Of a stretch of DNA of 64,000 nt, positions 10,511-20,311 are shown in pieces (within the stretch, counting starts at the first letter, position 1; each line of letters opens with the position of its first letter). Source of the DNA: Erinaceus europaeus (Eukaryota > Chordata > Mammalia > Eulipotyphla > Erinaceidae); the NCBI RefSeq assembly GCF_950295315.1, contig NW_026647649.1, positions 1 to 64,000 of the forward strand. Reading direction: 5' to 3'. The notes below the pieces were generated by a model. It did no database searches and was not told the origin of the DNA. It saw only the letters and a list, made by a program, of their open reading frames with translations. The position numbers and the translations under genes are program-made.

Positions 10511-10915
10511 GAGGGGCAAATTCAATTGTCTATATAGTCAGGAAGAGTGACTTTTAGTTCATGATACACCTTCCTATGGCAGGTTCAGTGTCAAGACAGA
10601 AGACTGAGCTCTTGGCTCCACGTGGCCGAGACTCGAGCACACGTGGATGATCTTAGCAGGTTCCTTTCTCTCTGAGCCTCAGTTTCTTCATATATAGAAA
10701 GAGAGTTTGGGCCACCTGCTCTTTAAAGCCCATGCACATACTCACACACCCTATGATCCTTGATGGACAGAAAACCCCAACCCTTTTGAAAATTGTCAGG
10801 AGATACTTAACGCACTTTGTGAGATGGACCCCAGAATTCATTCCTGATGGGGGTGTGGTCAGCACTGTGTCTGATGTGTCATGAGGAGTGTTTTTCTCCT
10901 GTAAGAACTATCAAC
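10511..10915. other. Unique sequence
   Basis: Nothing recognised; no exon signal. Confidence 0.4.
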
Positions 10916-11010
10916 GAAGTCCTGGGTCCAATCCCCTACACCACCAAAAGCCAGAGCTGATCAGTGCTCTGGCTAAAAAACAAACAAACGAAAAACAAAA
11001 CCAAAAAAGA
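10916..11010 (+). mobile_element. SINE-C, 5'-truncated
   Basis: Starts at the B box (GGGTCCAATCCCC), keeps CCAAAAGCCAGAGCTGATC, and ends in an AAACAAACAAACG-type tail. Confidence 0.7.
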
Positions 11011-11445
11011 ACTATCAGTGATCTCAGTGTCTGCTAAGTGGTGCAAGGCTGGGGTGAGGAGAAGGAAGCAGCTTGTTGGTTAGACTCCCCCTTCTTTTGA
11101 GGTCACTTGCTTCTTTAACCCCCCGCCCTTCTCTATAGCTACTTTTCTTCAAGGACGTTGTCTACTCCTTTATCTGTCCCTGGCTCACCTCCAGGTTAAA
11201 TGTCCAAGAACAGTAGCAGCTAGAAGATGTAGACGAAATGGGTTACTTTGGCAGTGCCTCTCAGCAAGGAAGGACAAGTGAGTCATTCAGAGCTGAGGTT
11301 GCGGGTAGGGTGTTCACACTGCTTGCTTGAGGGTCCTACAGTTCCCACTCACAGAGCCCAGGGCAGGGATGCTGGAATGATCAGACTTCTTTTGTGAACT
11401 GGATTCCCATAGGTGGGATTAGAACAAACTACGTATATTTAAATT
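11011..11445. other. Unique sequence
   Basis: No recognised repeat or gene. Confidence 0.4.
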
Positions 11446-11449
11446 TTTA

Positions 11450-11660
11450 GTTTTTTGTATTATCTTTTTTTATTGGATAGGGTCAGCCAGAAATTGACAG
11501 GGAAGGGCTTGATAGAGAAGGACAGAGACAGAGAGACACCTGCAGCCCTGCTTCACTGCTAGCAAAGTTTTCCCCCTGCAGTTGGGGACTGGGGGCTTGA
11601 ACCCAGATCGTTGTGCAGTGTTACATGTGCGCTCCACCAGGTGTGCCACTACCCAGCCCC
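11450..11660 (-). mobile_element. SINE-B (antisense)
   Basis: TTTTTATTGGATAGGGTCAG, body, GGGGACTGGGGGCTTGAACC, head end GTGCCACTACCCAGCCCC. Confidence 0.87.
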
Positions 11661-11684
11661 TAAATTAAAAAAATTTTTTTAATT

Positions 11685-11967
11685 CCATTTTTTCCCCCAC
11701 CAGGGTTATTGCTGGGGCTTGGTGGTAACTGCACAGTGAATCCACTGAAGCTGGTGGTCATAATTTCCTTTATTTCTTCTTTTATTTGATAAGACAGAGA
11801 GAAATTAAAAGGAGAGAGGGAGACAGACAGACAGATTGATAGGTAGAGAGCTATAGCACACCTTCACAAATTGTAAAGCTTTTCCCCTGCAGGTAGGGAC
11901 CAGCGTGTGAACCCTGCTTCCTGAGCATGGTAACATATACTCAGGTAGATGTACCACAACCCAGCCC
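11685..11967 (-). mobile_element. SINE-B with 3' module (antisense)
   Basis: CCACCAGGGTTATTGCTGGG (module complement), TTTGATAAGACAGAGAG, body, and head end GTACCACAACCCAGCCCC. Confidence 0.85.
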
Positions 11968-12487
11968 CACAAACAAAAACCTTAACTTCTTCTCCACCTT
12001 TGGGTAAGATTTGAGGCAATTTTAGTGAAGGAGACAAGAACTTAGTTGGTGTGGAGGTTGAGGCAGGATCTGGGGGGAACAGATGACTGGGGGTTCACTT
12101 ATCCATTAATAGGCACTTATGAAAGATTACTTTACATGCTAGGTCCCTGAAAAGTCTAAATCTAGGGTAGCCATCACTAGGACATGCTAGAGACACTGTG
12201 TGTGCGATGTGTCACCAAGTGTCAGAAATCGTATCAGTGATCTCCACAGTTCCCACCAGCCAGCCAGCCAGCCTGTGTCAGGCTCGGAGTCAAGTAGTGA
12301 GATAGGACTGGGATGAGTTCAAGACTGATTTCAAACCCTACCTTCTTAATTTCTTTGTTTTTGTTTTGTTTTATATTGTTCCCGGAAGCTGTTTCATGGA
12401 CTGGAGCCAGCCTCTGGTACATTGTCATCGGTCTAAAGCATAAGGATAATATAACAAGGTCTTTAATAAAGCTCTCTTTATTTAATT
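11968..12487. other. Unique sequence
   Basis: No recognised repeat. A short CCAGCC run occurs near 12255, and the interval is otherwise unremarkable. Confidence 0.4.
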
Positions 12488-12718
12488 CAGTGGTTCTCAA
12501 CTGAGACAATTTTGCCCCCGGGGGGGATGGTTGGCAGTTCCTGGAGACATCTTTTGGTTGTTGCAACTCAGGAGCTGCTACTGGCTTGTAGTGAAGAGTG
12601 ACCCAAGATGCTGCTGGAGCCTTCTGCCCTGCATAGTTCCCTGGCTCCTCCCGCTGTCCCGAGTCAAGACAGATCAGCCCAATGTGTCAGGGGTGCTGAA
12701 AGATTGAGGAAGGCTGAC
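12488..12718 (+). mobile_element. MER5A-like hAT DNA-transposon relic
   Basis: Starts CAGTGGTTCTCAACTGAG and continues through ATTTTGCCCCCG, GGAGACATCTTTTGGTTGTT and GAGCTGCTACTGGC to GAGGAAGGCTGAC. This matches the order of the mammalian MER5A consensus, a non-autonomous Charlie-type element. It is non-coding and shared by most placental mammals. Confidence 0.82.
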
Positions 12719-12772
12719 TTAATTTGAAAGGTTAGCGTTAGCCTTAAAAATCACAATATTGAGATGCCCCTT

Positions 12773-12903
12773 ATTATTTTTTAAAATATCTTTATTAGGG
12801 AATTAATTGTTTATAGTTGACAACAAACACAATATTTTGTGCATAACATTTCCCAGTTTTCCACATAGTAACTTAACCCCCGCTAGGTCCTCCTCTGCCA
12901 TCC
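12773..12903 (-). mobile_element. L1 3' stub, type 2 UTR (antisense), with TSD
   Basis: Matches the left end of the L1 at 50655 (TTTATTAGGGAATTAATTG, then CTAGGTCCTCCTCTGCCATC). It is 5'-truncated to about 130 bp. TGAGATGCCCCTT occurs at 12760-12772 and 12904-12916, a 13-bp TSD. Confidence 0.88.
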
Positions 12904-13134
12904 TGAGATGCCCCTTGTTTTAGGAAAGGTGCATATTCTACTGGGTAAGTTATCTCCTGGCCCACTCCTTTTAGGAAGCAATGTTACAGAGGCCAGCAGA
13001 GAGCTTCCTCAACCCTGGGGCCACCAGGTAGAGCACCAGGGGGAGTTCCATGGATGGCAGAATAATGCTGTGGTATCTCCCATCCTCTGTGCATCCCCCC
13101 CACCCCCCCGCCTCTTTCTTAATAAAAGAGGAAA

Positions 13135-13235
13135 AAACCCCTCAGTTGTGGGAGGCTATTCAGTGGTATCATGCATGCACAAGGCCCTGAGTTCATTCCA
13201 TGAGGCCACATGAAAAAATAAGAAATAATGCAGCG
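13135..13235 (+). mobile_element. tRNA-like SINE fragment
   Basis: GGCTATTCAGTGGTATCATG followed by GAGTTCATTCC resembles a decayed tRNA-type A box and B box and precedes an A-rich tail. The family is not assigned. Confidence 0.4.
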
Positions 13236-13334
13236 GAAGCTAGTAGGGCTTTAGAATGTCCTCATTTAGCAAAACAGGAAAAAATTGGCAAGAGTATGTG
13301 GATCTTCCTAAAAGAATGTTTTTTTTTGCTGTTG

Positions 13335-13905
13335 TTAAAAATTTCCTGGACTTGACCAGAAGGCTCTGAACTCCAATTCCATCAGGGCCTAGAGAGAGAA
13401 GAGATAAAAAGGAGGGGTATTCGGAAGTAGTAATAGGTGTAGGTGCGACTTCCAGAGGAAGAGAAGGCAGGATCATAGAAAAAAGAAAAAAAAAAAAGAA
13501 AAGAGGAAAAGAGAGGGGCCAGGTGGCAGTGTACCTGGTTAAGCACACACATTACAGTGCGAAAGGACCCAGGTTCAAGCCCCTGGCCCCACCTGCAGGG
13601 GGAAAGCTTCATGAGTGGTGAAGCAGGGCTGCAGGTGTCTTTCTCTGTCTCTGTCCAATAATAAATAAATACATAAATAAATAAACAAAACTTTTTAAAA
13701 AGGGGCAAATATATGTAAGTATAGACAGAAAGTCATAGAAATAATAACTAACCCATATCTGTGACCTTGACAGAACCATTGCAGATTCCAATGGAGGGAA
13801 TGGGGGCACAGAATTCTGGTGGTGAAAAAGGTGTGGAATTATACCCCAATTATCTCATAATTTTGTAAATAAATATTAAATCACTAATAAAAAAAGTTTC
13901 TTGGA
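13335..13905 (+). mobile_element. L1 3' UTR, type 1 (sense), split by a SINE
   Basis: Reverse complement of 41160-41470 (GGCTCTGAACTCCAATTCC, AGAATTCTGGTGGTG, TTATCTCATAATTTTGTAAA). It ends ATTAAATCACTAATAAAAAA, which shows the true 3' end and poly(A) side of this family. The SINE at 13513-13705 interrupts it. Confidence 0.75.
13513..13705 (+). mobile_element. SINE-B inside L1 3' UTR
   Basis: GGGGCCAGGTGGCAGTGTAC head, GGTTCAAGCCCC B box, shortened body, AATAAATAAATACATAAATA tail. Confidence 0.9.
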
Positions 13906-14254
13906 CCATAAAACCAAAACATCTAGGAACTTCTCTATCTGGGAATTACTCACAAAAAAATACTCCTAAGGATTAAAGAAGGAACAAAGTCTTGTGTCGC
14001 TAAGTAAGGCTAAGGTGTCCTGGGGGCTTCTGGGACTTGCTTTAATCACCAGCATTTGTGAGCTTGTATTACCTAGAACTGTGCCAGACCCTACGGAAGG
14101 TGAAATAGAATTTTGCCCTGAAGAGCTGCTGTCTGCTTAGCACAAAGAGTGAGCATGCAGCTGGAGCAGGTAGGGGACAAGAAAACCTTGCAGACAATGG
14201 CTAAGTTTAGTTACCGGTTAGTGCTAACATGGATATATATATTATATAAGTATA
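13906..14254. other. Unassigned; AT-rich at right
   Basis: 14060-14160 resembles the spread-out conserved words of an old MIR/L2-type repeat but is too diverged to call. 14230-14268 is AT-rich. Confidence 0.3.
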
Positions 14255-14428
14255 AATATATATATTTGATAAGTCAAAGAGGCATTGAGAACGGAGAGGG
14301 AGAGAGACATCTGTAGCCCTGCCTCACTGCTTGTGAAACTTCTTCCCTGCAAGCAGAGTGGGGCTCGAACCCAGGCCCTTGCACATGGTTAAGTGTGTCC
14401 TCAAGCAGGTGTGCCACCACTTGGCCCC
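14255..14428 (-). mobile_element. SINE-B (antisense)
   Basis: TTTGATAAGTCAAAGAGGC, GA body, GTGGGGCTCGAACCC, and head end GTGCCACCACTTGGCCCC. Confidence 0.82.
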
Positions 14429-14454
14429 GAGTGATAGATTTCTACTGGAGAGGA

Positions 14455-14550
14455 GTTAAATTTTTGGCTAGGTTTTGCCATCAAGTGCTTTATGAGGACG
14501 TAGGCAAGGTGCTTACTTTCCCTGCGTCTTACTTTGTGTCGGGTGGTTTT
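14455..14550 (+). mobile_element. MIR-like fragment
   Basis: The order TTTTGCCATCAAGTGC ... GTAGGCAAGGTGCTTACTTT ... CTTACTTTGTG resembles the MIR core (...GGCAAGTTACTTAACCTCTC...). Similarity to 17590-17685 extends outside the core. Confidence 0.45.
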
Positions 14551-14689
14551 CTTACACGAGGGAGGGCCTCTCGAGTTCAAGTGAGAACACAGCCTCCACT
14601 TCTTTTCCCTCCTACCTCCAACGGGGCACCCGGTTCTGTTGATTCTATTCTGCTAACGTCTCTAAAGTCTGCCCAGTTTCTTCCTATTT

Positions 14690-15090
14690 CGGTATACTCT
14701 CTACTTCACAACAAGAATGATCTTGCTAGATTACAAATCTGATTATGTCACCTGCCTCTGATTCAGACCCTGACTGGTTTCCTCATTGCCCACAGGATAA
14801 AGTCCAAACTCCCTGGCAAAGTTTTCTTGGTTCTGTGATCTGGAGTAAGATCATGTCTTCACCCCTGCTTTCCCTCCTTTCCCATAACTCAACTCTGTGG
14901 TCTGTTCAAACCTAGCAGGTTGATTCTTCTCTGAGCACATTGCTGGTCCACCTCCCTGGAATCTCCTTCTTTTCTGACTCCCCCTGACAAAAATCACACT
15001 GTACTTTGAAGACTTGGTTCAGTGGCCTGAAGCTCCTCCCAGTTCTGGAGGCAGAATTTATTTCCCCAGCTCTGACTGGGTACTCAACCA
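14690..15090 (+). mobile_element. L2 LINE 3' fragment (sense)
   Basis: GATTATGTCACCTGCCTCTG, AGGATAAAGTCCAAACTCCC and CTCCCTGGAATCTCCTTC appear in the order of L2 3' sequence. This ancient inactive LINE is shared by all placental mammals. Confidence 0.7.
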
Positions 15091-15581
15091 TTGTTGAGTA
15101 GAAAAGAAAAGGATAAAGGAGGATTTATCTCTTACTACCACCCAAGGATGCTCAGGGCGTGAACATGGGCTAGTAGTGAAGAGTGCCTTTACACATGCGG
15201 TGCAAAGTATTGGTCATCGTTTTCAAAAGAGGGGACTGTTGAACCATGGATGAAGGAGACCTGAGAATTCCCTCCATTATGTCAACACTAACATGTGTGC
15301 ATCTGTGTGCACGCTCACCGTCTATCACACACACACTTCCTAAGAATAAGAGGAATGGCTGTTTTGCTGCTGGGAGTTGGCATGCCAGCAGAAAGAATCA
15401 CATGGCCATAGTTTTTGCACGATTCAGCAGAATCTGTCTTTCTGGTGCAGGGAATAAAGGTGACATGGGTTGTGACTTGGTTGTCTGGATCTGCCCAGAG
15501 ACCCCTAGTGACTACCAGTTTTCTTTCTGAGCATAGAGGGGGGGCAGCAGCAGGAGGAGAAAAGGGCTGTTTTTTTCTCTC
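15091..15581. other. Unique sequence
   Basis: No repeat or gene recognised. Confidence 0.4.
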
Positions 15582-15931
15582 CTTTTTTTTTTTTTTTCCT
15601 CCAGGGTTATTGCTGGGGCTCAGTACCTGCACCATGAATCCACTGCTCATGGAGGCTATTTTTTTGCTCTTTTGCTGCCCTTGTTGTTATAGCCTTGTTG
15701 TGGTTATTATCGTTGTTGTTGATGTTGTTATTGGATAGGACAGAGAGAAATGGAGAGAGGAGGGGAAGACAGAGAGGGGGAGAGAAAGACAGACACCTGC
15801 AGACCTGCTTCACCGCCTGTGAAGCGATTCCCCTGCAGGTGGGGAGTCGGGGGCTCGAACCGGGATCCTTACGCCTGTCCTTGCACTTTGTGCCACCTGC
15901 ACTTAACCCACTGCGCTACCACCCGACTCCC
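15582..15931 (-). mobile_element. SINE-A with 3' module (antisense)
   Basis: Complete antisense copy from the T-run to CGCTACCACCCGACTCCC. CTGTTTTTTTCTCT and CTGTTTCTTTCCTCT flank it as a probable TSD. Confidence 0.93.
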
Positions 15932-15947
15932 TGTTTCTTTCCTCTTT

Positions 15948-16058
15948 TCTGGCCAGAACACTGCTCAGCTCAGGCTACTTGTGGTGCCAGAGCTCAAACC
16001 TGGGACCTCTCAGATGCAAGTCCTATGTGCTAACTGTTACGATGTCTCCCTAGCCCTT
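15948..16058 (-). mobile_element. SINE-C (antisense)
   Basis: CAGAACACTGCTCAGCTCAG, AGCTCAAACCTGGGACC and GCTAACTGTTACGATGTCTC. Confidence 0.75.
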
Positions 16059-16290
16059 CTTTCTCTATTCTCTTTTCTCATTCTCTGTTTTCTGAATACT
16101 GTCTCCTACTGTTATCCAAGTTGGAAATAGTACATCAAACAAACAAAAACAAAGCAAAACAAAAAAAGGAACAAAGAAGTGGGAAGAGGTCTGGACTTTT
16201 GGAGCATTGTGTAGACATGCTTACACTAACCTCTGTTAGCAATATTTCTGATTACTGGTGATTTCTAGTTCCACTCCCAGACAGCAATTC

Positions 16291-16593
16291 TTTTTTTTTT
16301 TTTAAAGTTATTTTTAAATATTTGTTTCCTTTTGTTGTCCTTGTTTTTTTATTGTTGTAGTTATTATTGTTGTTGTTATTGATGTCGTCGTTGCTGGATA
16401 GGACAGAGAGAAATGGAGAGAGGAGGGGAAGACAGAGAGGGGGAGAGATAGACAGACACCTGCAGACCTGCTTCACTGCCTGTGAAGCGACTCCCCTGCA
16501 GGTGGGGAGCCGGGGGCTTCAACCAGGATCCTTACACCGGCCTTTGCGCTTTGTACCACCTGCGTTTAACCCGCCGTGCTACCGCCCGACTCC
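16291..16593 (-). mobile_element. SINE-A (antisense), with TSD
   Basis: TTCCTTTTGTTGTCCTTG, GTTGTTGTTATTGATGTCG, body, and head end CTACCGCCCGACTCC. CAGCAATTC (continuing into T-runs) repeats at 16282 and 16594. Confidence 0.92.
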
Positions 16594-16754
16594 CAGCAAT
16601 TCTTTTTTTTCCTTTCCATTTTTTATTTGTGACTAATTGTAGCTATGAGATTGTAAGGTTGCACTACACCCACCACCAAAGTTCTGTGTCTCCACCTTCC
16701 TCCCTCTCAAAGATAAACACCATAGTTCTCACAATCCTTACAAACAGTTTGCTT

Positions 16755-17395
16755 GGGGGTCTGGTGGTGGTGCTCACAGGTGAGTGTGCACATCACCGTG
16801 TGCAAAGACCCAGGCTTGAGCTCCTGCTTCCCACCTACAGGGAGGATGCTTCAGAGTGGTCAAGCAGCTTTGCAGGTATCTTTCACCCTTTCTTTTTCTT
16901 TTTGCCTCCGAGGTTATTGCTGGGTCTCGCTGCCTGCACCACGAGTGAGTCCACTGCTCCTGGAGGCCATTTCTTCCCTTTTATTGTCCCCCTTTTAATA
17001 TTATTGCAGTTGTGGTTGTTATTATTGTTGTTATTGATGTCATTGTTGGATAGGACAGAGAGAAATGGAGAGAGGAGGGGAAGACAGAGAGGGGGAGAGA
17101 AAGACAGACACCTGCAGACCTGCTTCACCGCCTGTGAAGCGACCCCCCTGCAGGTGGGGAGCCGGGGCCTGGACCAGCTGGATCCTTGCACAGATCCTTG
17201 CGCTTTGCACCACCTGCGCTTAACCCGCTGTGTTAGCGCCCGACCCCCCTCGCTCACCCTTTCTATCTCCCCTCCCTTCTCAATTTCTCTTTGTCTTATC
17301 AAATAAAAACTCTGAAAGAGTAAACATCGGGAGCAGCGGATTCATAGCACCAGCACTGAGCCCCAGCAATAACCCTAGTGATAATAATACACAAA
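16755..17395 (+). mobile_element. SINE-B with 3' module, split by SINE-A
   Basis: The head and body (GGGGGTCTGGTGGTGGTGCT to 16893) resume at 17254 (TCACCCTTTCTATCTCCCCT) and end with the 3' module (CACTGAGCCCCAGCAATAAC). Confidence 0.85.
16894..17253 (-). mobile_element. SINE-A with 3' module nested in SINE-B (antisense)
   Basis: Complete antisense SINE-A. The 11-bp TSD TCACCCTTTCT lies at 16883-16893 and 17254-17264, proving insertion into the SINE-B body. Confidence 0.93.
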
Positions 17396-17589
17396 TACAG
17401 GTTTCTTGCTTCTGTTTTTTGTTCCTTTTTGAAAATTTATGTGTATCAAATTTAGAGACTCCACATGTCTTTCATTTCTACTTATTTTGCTAAGAAATCA
17501 CCTCCAGTTCCATCCATTTTGTCCCAAAGCACACAGGGTCGTGCTTGCTGCAGAGTAGTACATGGAATCTATATCCTGTAACTCCTTTG

Positions 17590-17685
17590 GCCAGTCTGGC
17601 TTGGGTTTGCCATCAAGTAATTTCTGTGAACATAGGCAAGGCCCTTATTTTCTCTGCCTCTTACTTTCTTACATGAGGGCCTCTG
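17590..17685 (+). mobile_element. MIR-like block inside the L1
   Basis: CAGTCTGGCTTGGGTTTGCC ... ACATAGGCAAGGCCCTTATT ... CTTACATGAGGGCCTCTGG is not L1-like and breaks the L1 between its CCATTGTATATA-type and GTTGATGGACA blocks. It is similar to 14455-14550. Confidence 0.4.
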
Positions 17686-18333
17686 GGGTTGATGGACATT
17701 TACACTGCTCCAATGTTTGGCTGTTGTGAATATTGCAGCTAAGAACACAGGGGTGCAGTGTCCCTTTAAATTGGTGTCTGAGGGTCCACTGATTAAATGC
17801 CTAGGATCGGATTGCTGGGTCATAAGGTACTTCCATTTTTATTTGTTTGTGATGACTCTCCACACAGTCTTCCAAAGGGGCTGCCCCAGTCTGCAGCCCC
17901 ACCAGCAGTGGAGCAGACTTCCCTTCACTCCACAGCCTCCCCAACACCTGCCATTTCCGGCTTTGTTGGTGGAAGCGGTTCTCTCAGATGTGAGATGGAA
18001 TGCTAGTGTAGTTTGGATTTGTAATTTTCTAATGATAAGTCAAGTGGAGCATTTCTTCATGTGTCTGTGGGCCAGTTCTTTGTGTTCAGTTCTTTGGCCC
18101 ACTTTTGTATTGGGTTACTTTTGTTTCTGTTGTAGATCTATACCAATTCAGTACAGATGTCAGATACTGGTTGCTTGTCAGACGTGCGATATTCTTTTCT
18201 TTGCAGACCCTTGTGCCCTCTGCAGGTGCCTCACACCATAGTTGGTGTACGTAAATTTCTGAATTTCTGCTTGCTGCATAAAGAACAAAGTTTACCCGGT
18301 GTGTTTTCTCTCTCTCTTGTTTTTGTATCTATA

Positions 18334-18486
18334 GACAGCAGGGATTCTTCCCTTCACCCAGATCAGTATGCTGCAATTTCCTTTGACACCTTTTCTGGAC
18401 AACCCTTGCTGTCACCTCTGATATCTCCTGAGAACTCAGAAGCACTGAGTCTTGGTGACGAATCCCTCTGTTTCTCAGACCCCTGA
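18334..18486 (+). other. Exon-like open segment (candidate terminal exon)
   Basis: A pyrimidine-rich acceptor-like tract (TCTCTCTCTTGTTTTTGTAT then CTATAG) precedes a 153-bp segment. It stays open in the phase that leaves two bases for an upstream codon and ends in TGA. The predicted tail of about 50 residues is Ser- and acid-rich (it includes SFDTFSG and SLGDESL) and is free of repeats. It starts about 90 bp right of an antisense L1. I do not recognise the protein, no upstream exon is identified, and an open stretch this short is common by chance. It could equally be non-coding. Confidence 0.25.
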
Positions 18487-19127
18487 AGGTTGTTCTGTCA
18501 CTAAAGGTTGCCCTGACTATCTGGGGAGCGGGTGGGGATGAGGCAGGGTGCAAGAAGGAAGCCTACTGGATTAATTGCTTTGACTTTATGACCAAGACTG
18601 GTCCTATTGTTTACAGGCCATTAAAAGCCATTCTCATCTTCCCGGGCCTGGCAGACAGCAGCTCCCTGCTTTGATGCTTGTCGTAGGGAGATACGGAAAA
18701 TGTATGCCTTGTTTTGACTTGAGAATTTCTTTGTGACTTATTATTTGGTGTATTTTTAAACTTTCTCACCACATGTCTCTGGTCTCAGACAACTTTTTCC
18801 TGTTGCTGGCAGGGGAGATCCAGGTTAGTATCCTGTGCTTTTGGAGTGGCTGGAGATGAATGCCTACCTGTAACCCGCTGCTTCCCTCTCTCCAAGCTCT
18901 GGTCCCCTCCCCAAAGCAGAGCAGTGTCTGCGTAGATCAGCTCCCAGGTAGCTTGCACATACTAATCTCTGCGATGGGCAGACTGTTTTATGACCTTCAT
19001 TGAATCCTCTCACCTCTATGCTCTTACTTCCTCAGCTGAGGAGACTCCTGAGAGCTCTCTCCTACGCCAGACTGCAGGCATCCTCAGAGACGGTCCCATA
19101 GCTGAGTGGGTCCTCTCTCTCTCTCTC
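18487..19127. other. Unique sequence; putative 3' UTR if 18334-18486 is an exon
   Basis: No repeat until a (TC)n run at 19111-19130. No AATAAA occurs before 19603. Confidence 0.3.
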
Positions 19128-19303
19128 TCCCTCTTTATATTTATTTGCTTTTTAATAGAGAGAGAGAAGAGGGAGAGAGCGAGAGTAAGAGAGCAGAACA
19201 CTGCTCAGCTCTGGCTTATGGTGATGTGAGGGATTGAACCTGGGACTTTGGAGCTTCAGGCATAAAAGTCTTTTTGCATAACCATTATGCTGTCTCCGTC
19301 ACC
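19128..19303 (-). mobile_element. SINE-C (antisense), with TSD
   Basis: TTTAATAGAGAGAGAGAAG, CACTGCTCAGCTCTGGCTTA, GGATTGAACCTGGGAC, GCATAACCATTATGCTGTCT. GAGTGGGTCCTCTC (19104-19117) and GAGTGGGTTCTCTC (19307-19320) flank it, confirming that SINE-C is a retroposon. Confidence 0.9.
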
Positions 19304-19320
19304 ACCGAGTGGGTTCTCTC

Positions 19321-19644
19321 AACTCTGCCCTGTGTGCTGGGTGCATCTAGGCAAATAATAGATGGGCTGGGCAGAACCCTTGAGGGCTTTCCCATTGCTC
19401 AGGCGGTCTTTCTCTGCTAGGGCCCTTCTCAGTGTGTGACATCGTATTTGCACGGGCACAGCCATGGGTTTCTGTGACATCTGCCTTGCTGTGGTGTCTC
19501 TGGGAGATATTCTGTGTTCTAGGTCTGAAATGAAGTCTCATAATGAAGTTTGGATATCATGACTGACTTTCTAGCTGACTGAAGAATCCCAGAATTCTCT
19601 GTAATAAAGAGATGCAGCTGGGCAGATAATGTGTTTTGTTGAAG
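19321..19644. other. Unique sequence
   Basis: Nothing recognised except the poly(A)-signal-like hexamer at its right end. Confidence 0.4.
19603..19608 (+). promoter_or_regulatory. AATAAA poly(A)-signal-like hexamer
   Basis: A canonical hexamer with a GT-rich stretch (AATGTGTTTTGTTG) about 20 bp downstream, the geometry of a cleavage site. Its significance depends on whether the exon-like segment at 18334 is transcribed. Confidence 0.25.
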
Positions 19645-19680
19645 AAATGAATGAATGAATGAATGAATGAGTGAATGAGT
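19645..19680. repeat. (TGAA)n microsatellite
   Basis: About eight TGAA/TGAG units. Confidence 0.93.
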
Positions 19681-19802
19681 AGCAGTAGGAACAAGGACTG
19701 TTTACCAGGCCAGATGACTCTTTATGGGCCTGTGTATACAGTTCAGTAAGTCTTTCCTGGCCACTTTGGAAAAGTTGGTGCAAGGGGTCAAAAAATGTAG
19801 AC

Positions 19803-20277
19803 GGGGGCCCAGTTGGTTGTATACCTGGTTAGTGCACACGGACCCAGGTTCAAGCGCGTGGTCCTTACCTGTGGTGGTGGTGGGGCTCCATGAATGGTGA
19901 AGTAGAGCAGCAGGTCTCTCTCTCTCTCTTTGTATCTCTAGGGTTTTCTTGGGGCACTCCATATCCACTGCTCCCATGGCCTTTTTCTCAATTATTTTTT
20001 AATAGGACAGAGAGACACTGAGAGAGGAGGGGGAGACAGAGAGGTACAAAGAAAGAGAGACACCTGCAGACCTGCTTCACCATTTGTGAAGTGACCCCTG
20101 TTTATGAGGAGCTGGGGGTTCGAACCGGGATCCTTATGCCGGTCCTTGCGCTTCGTGCTATGTGTGTTTAACCCAGTGTACTACCTCCAGGCCCCCCACC
20201 CCGTCTCTTTCCTTTCCTATCTCCTATCTCTTCTCAGTTTCTCTTTGTCTCTATCCAATAAGTAAATATATTTTTAA
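19803..20277 (+). mobile_element. SINE-B, split by an antisense SINE
   Basis: The head (GGGGGCCCAGTTGGTTGTAT) runs to about 19935; the CT body resumes near 20200 and ends CTGTCTCTATCCAATAAGTA-like. AAAATGTAGAC and AAAAGATGTAGAC flank the whole. Confidence 0.8.
19936..20200 (-). mobile_element. SINE-A nested in SINE-B (antisense)
   Basis: Module complement (AGGGTTTTCTTGGGGCACTC), TTTTTAATAGGACAGAGAG, body, GGTTCGAACCGGGATCC, and head end GTACTACCTCCAGGCCCC. Confidence 0.82.
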
Positions 20278-20311
20278 AAAAGATGTAGACAGTCTGGCTT
20301 TTGGCTTTTAG

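Larger units (their letters stand above)
16605..18240 (-). mobile_element. L1 3' region (antisense), interrupted
   Basis: 16605-16745 matches the 3' UTR at 26400-26540 (CACCCACCACCAAAGTTCTG, CACCATAGTTCTCACAATC). 17440-18240 continues into ORF2-derived sequence: CAGTTCCATCCATTTTG, GCTGTTGTGAATATTGCAGC, GATTGCTGGGTCATAAGG, CACCAGCAGTGGAGCAG. SINEs occupy the gap. The frames are broken. Confidence 0.75.

Noticed and set aside
16482..17306. 274-codon plus-strand frame
   Set aside because: It spans SINE-A, L1 and nested SINE sequence; a chance frame through repeats.
17717..18241. 174-codon plus-strand frame
   Set aside because: It is antisense to L1 ORF2-derived sequence.
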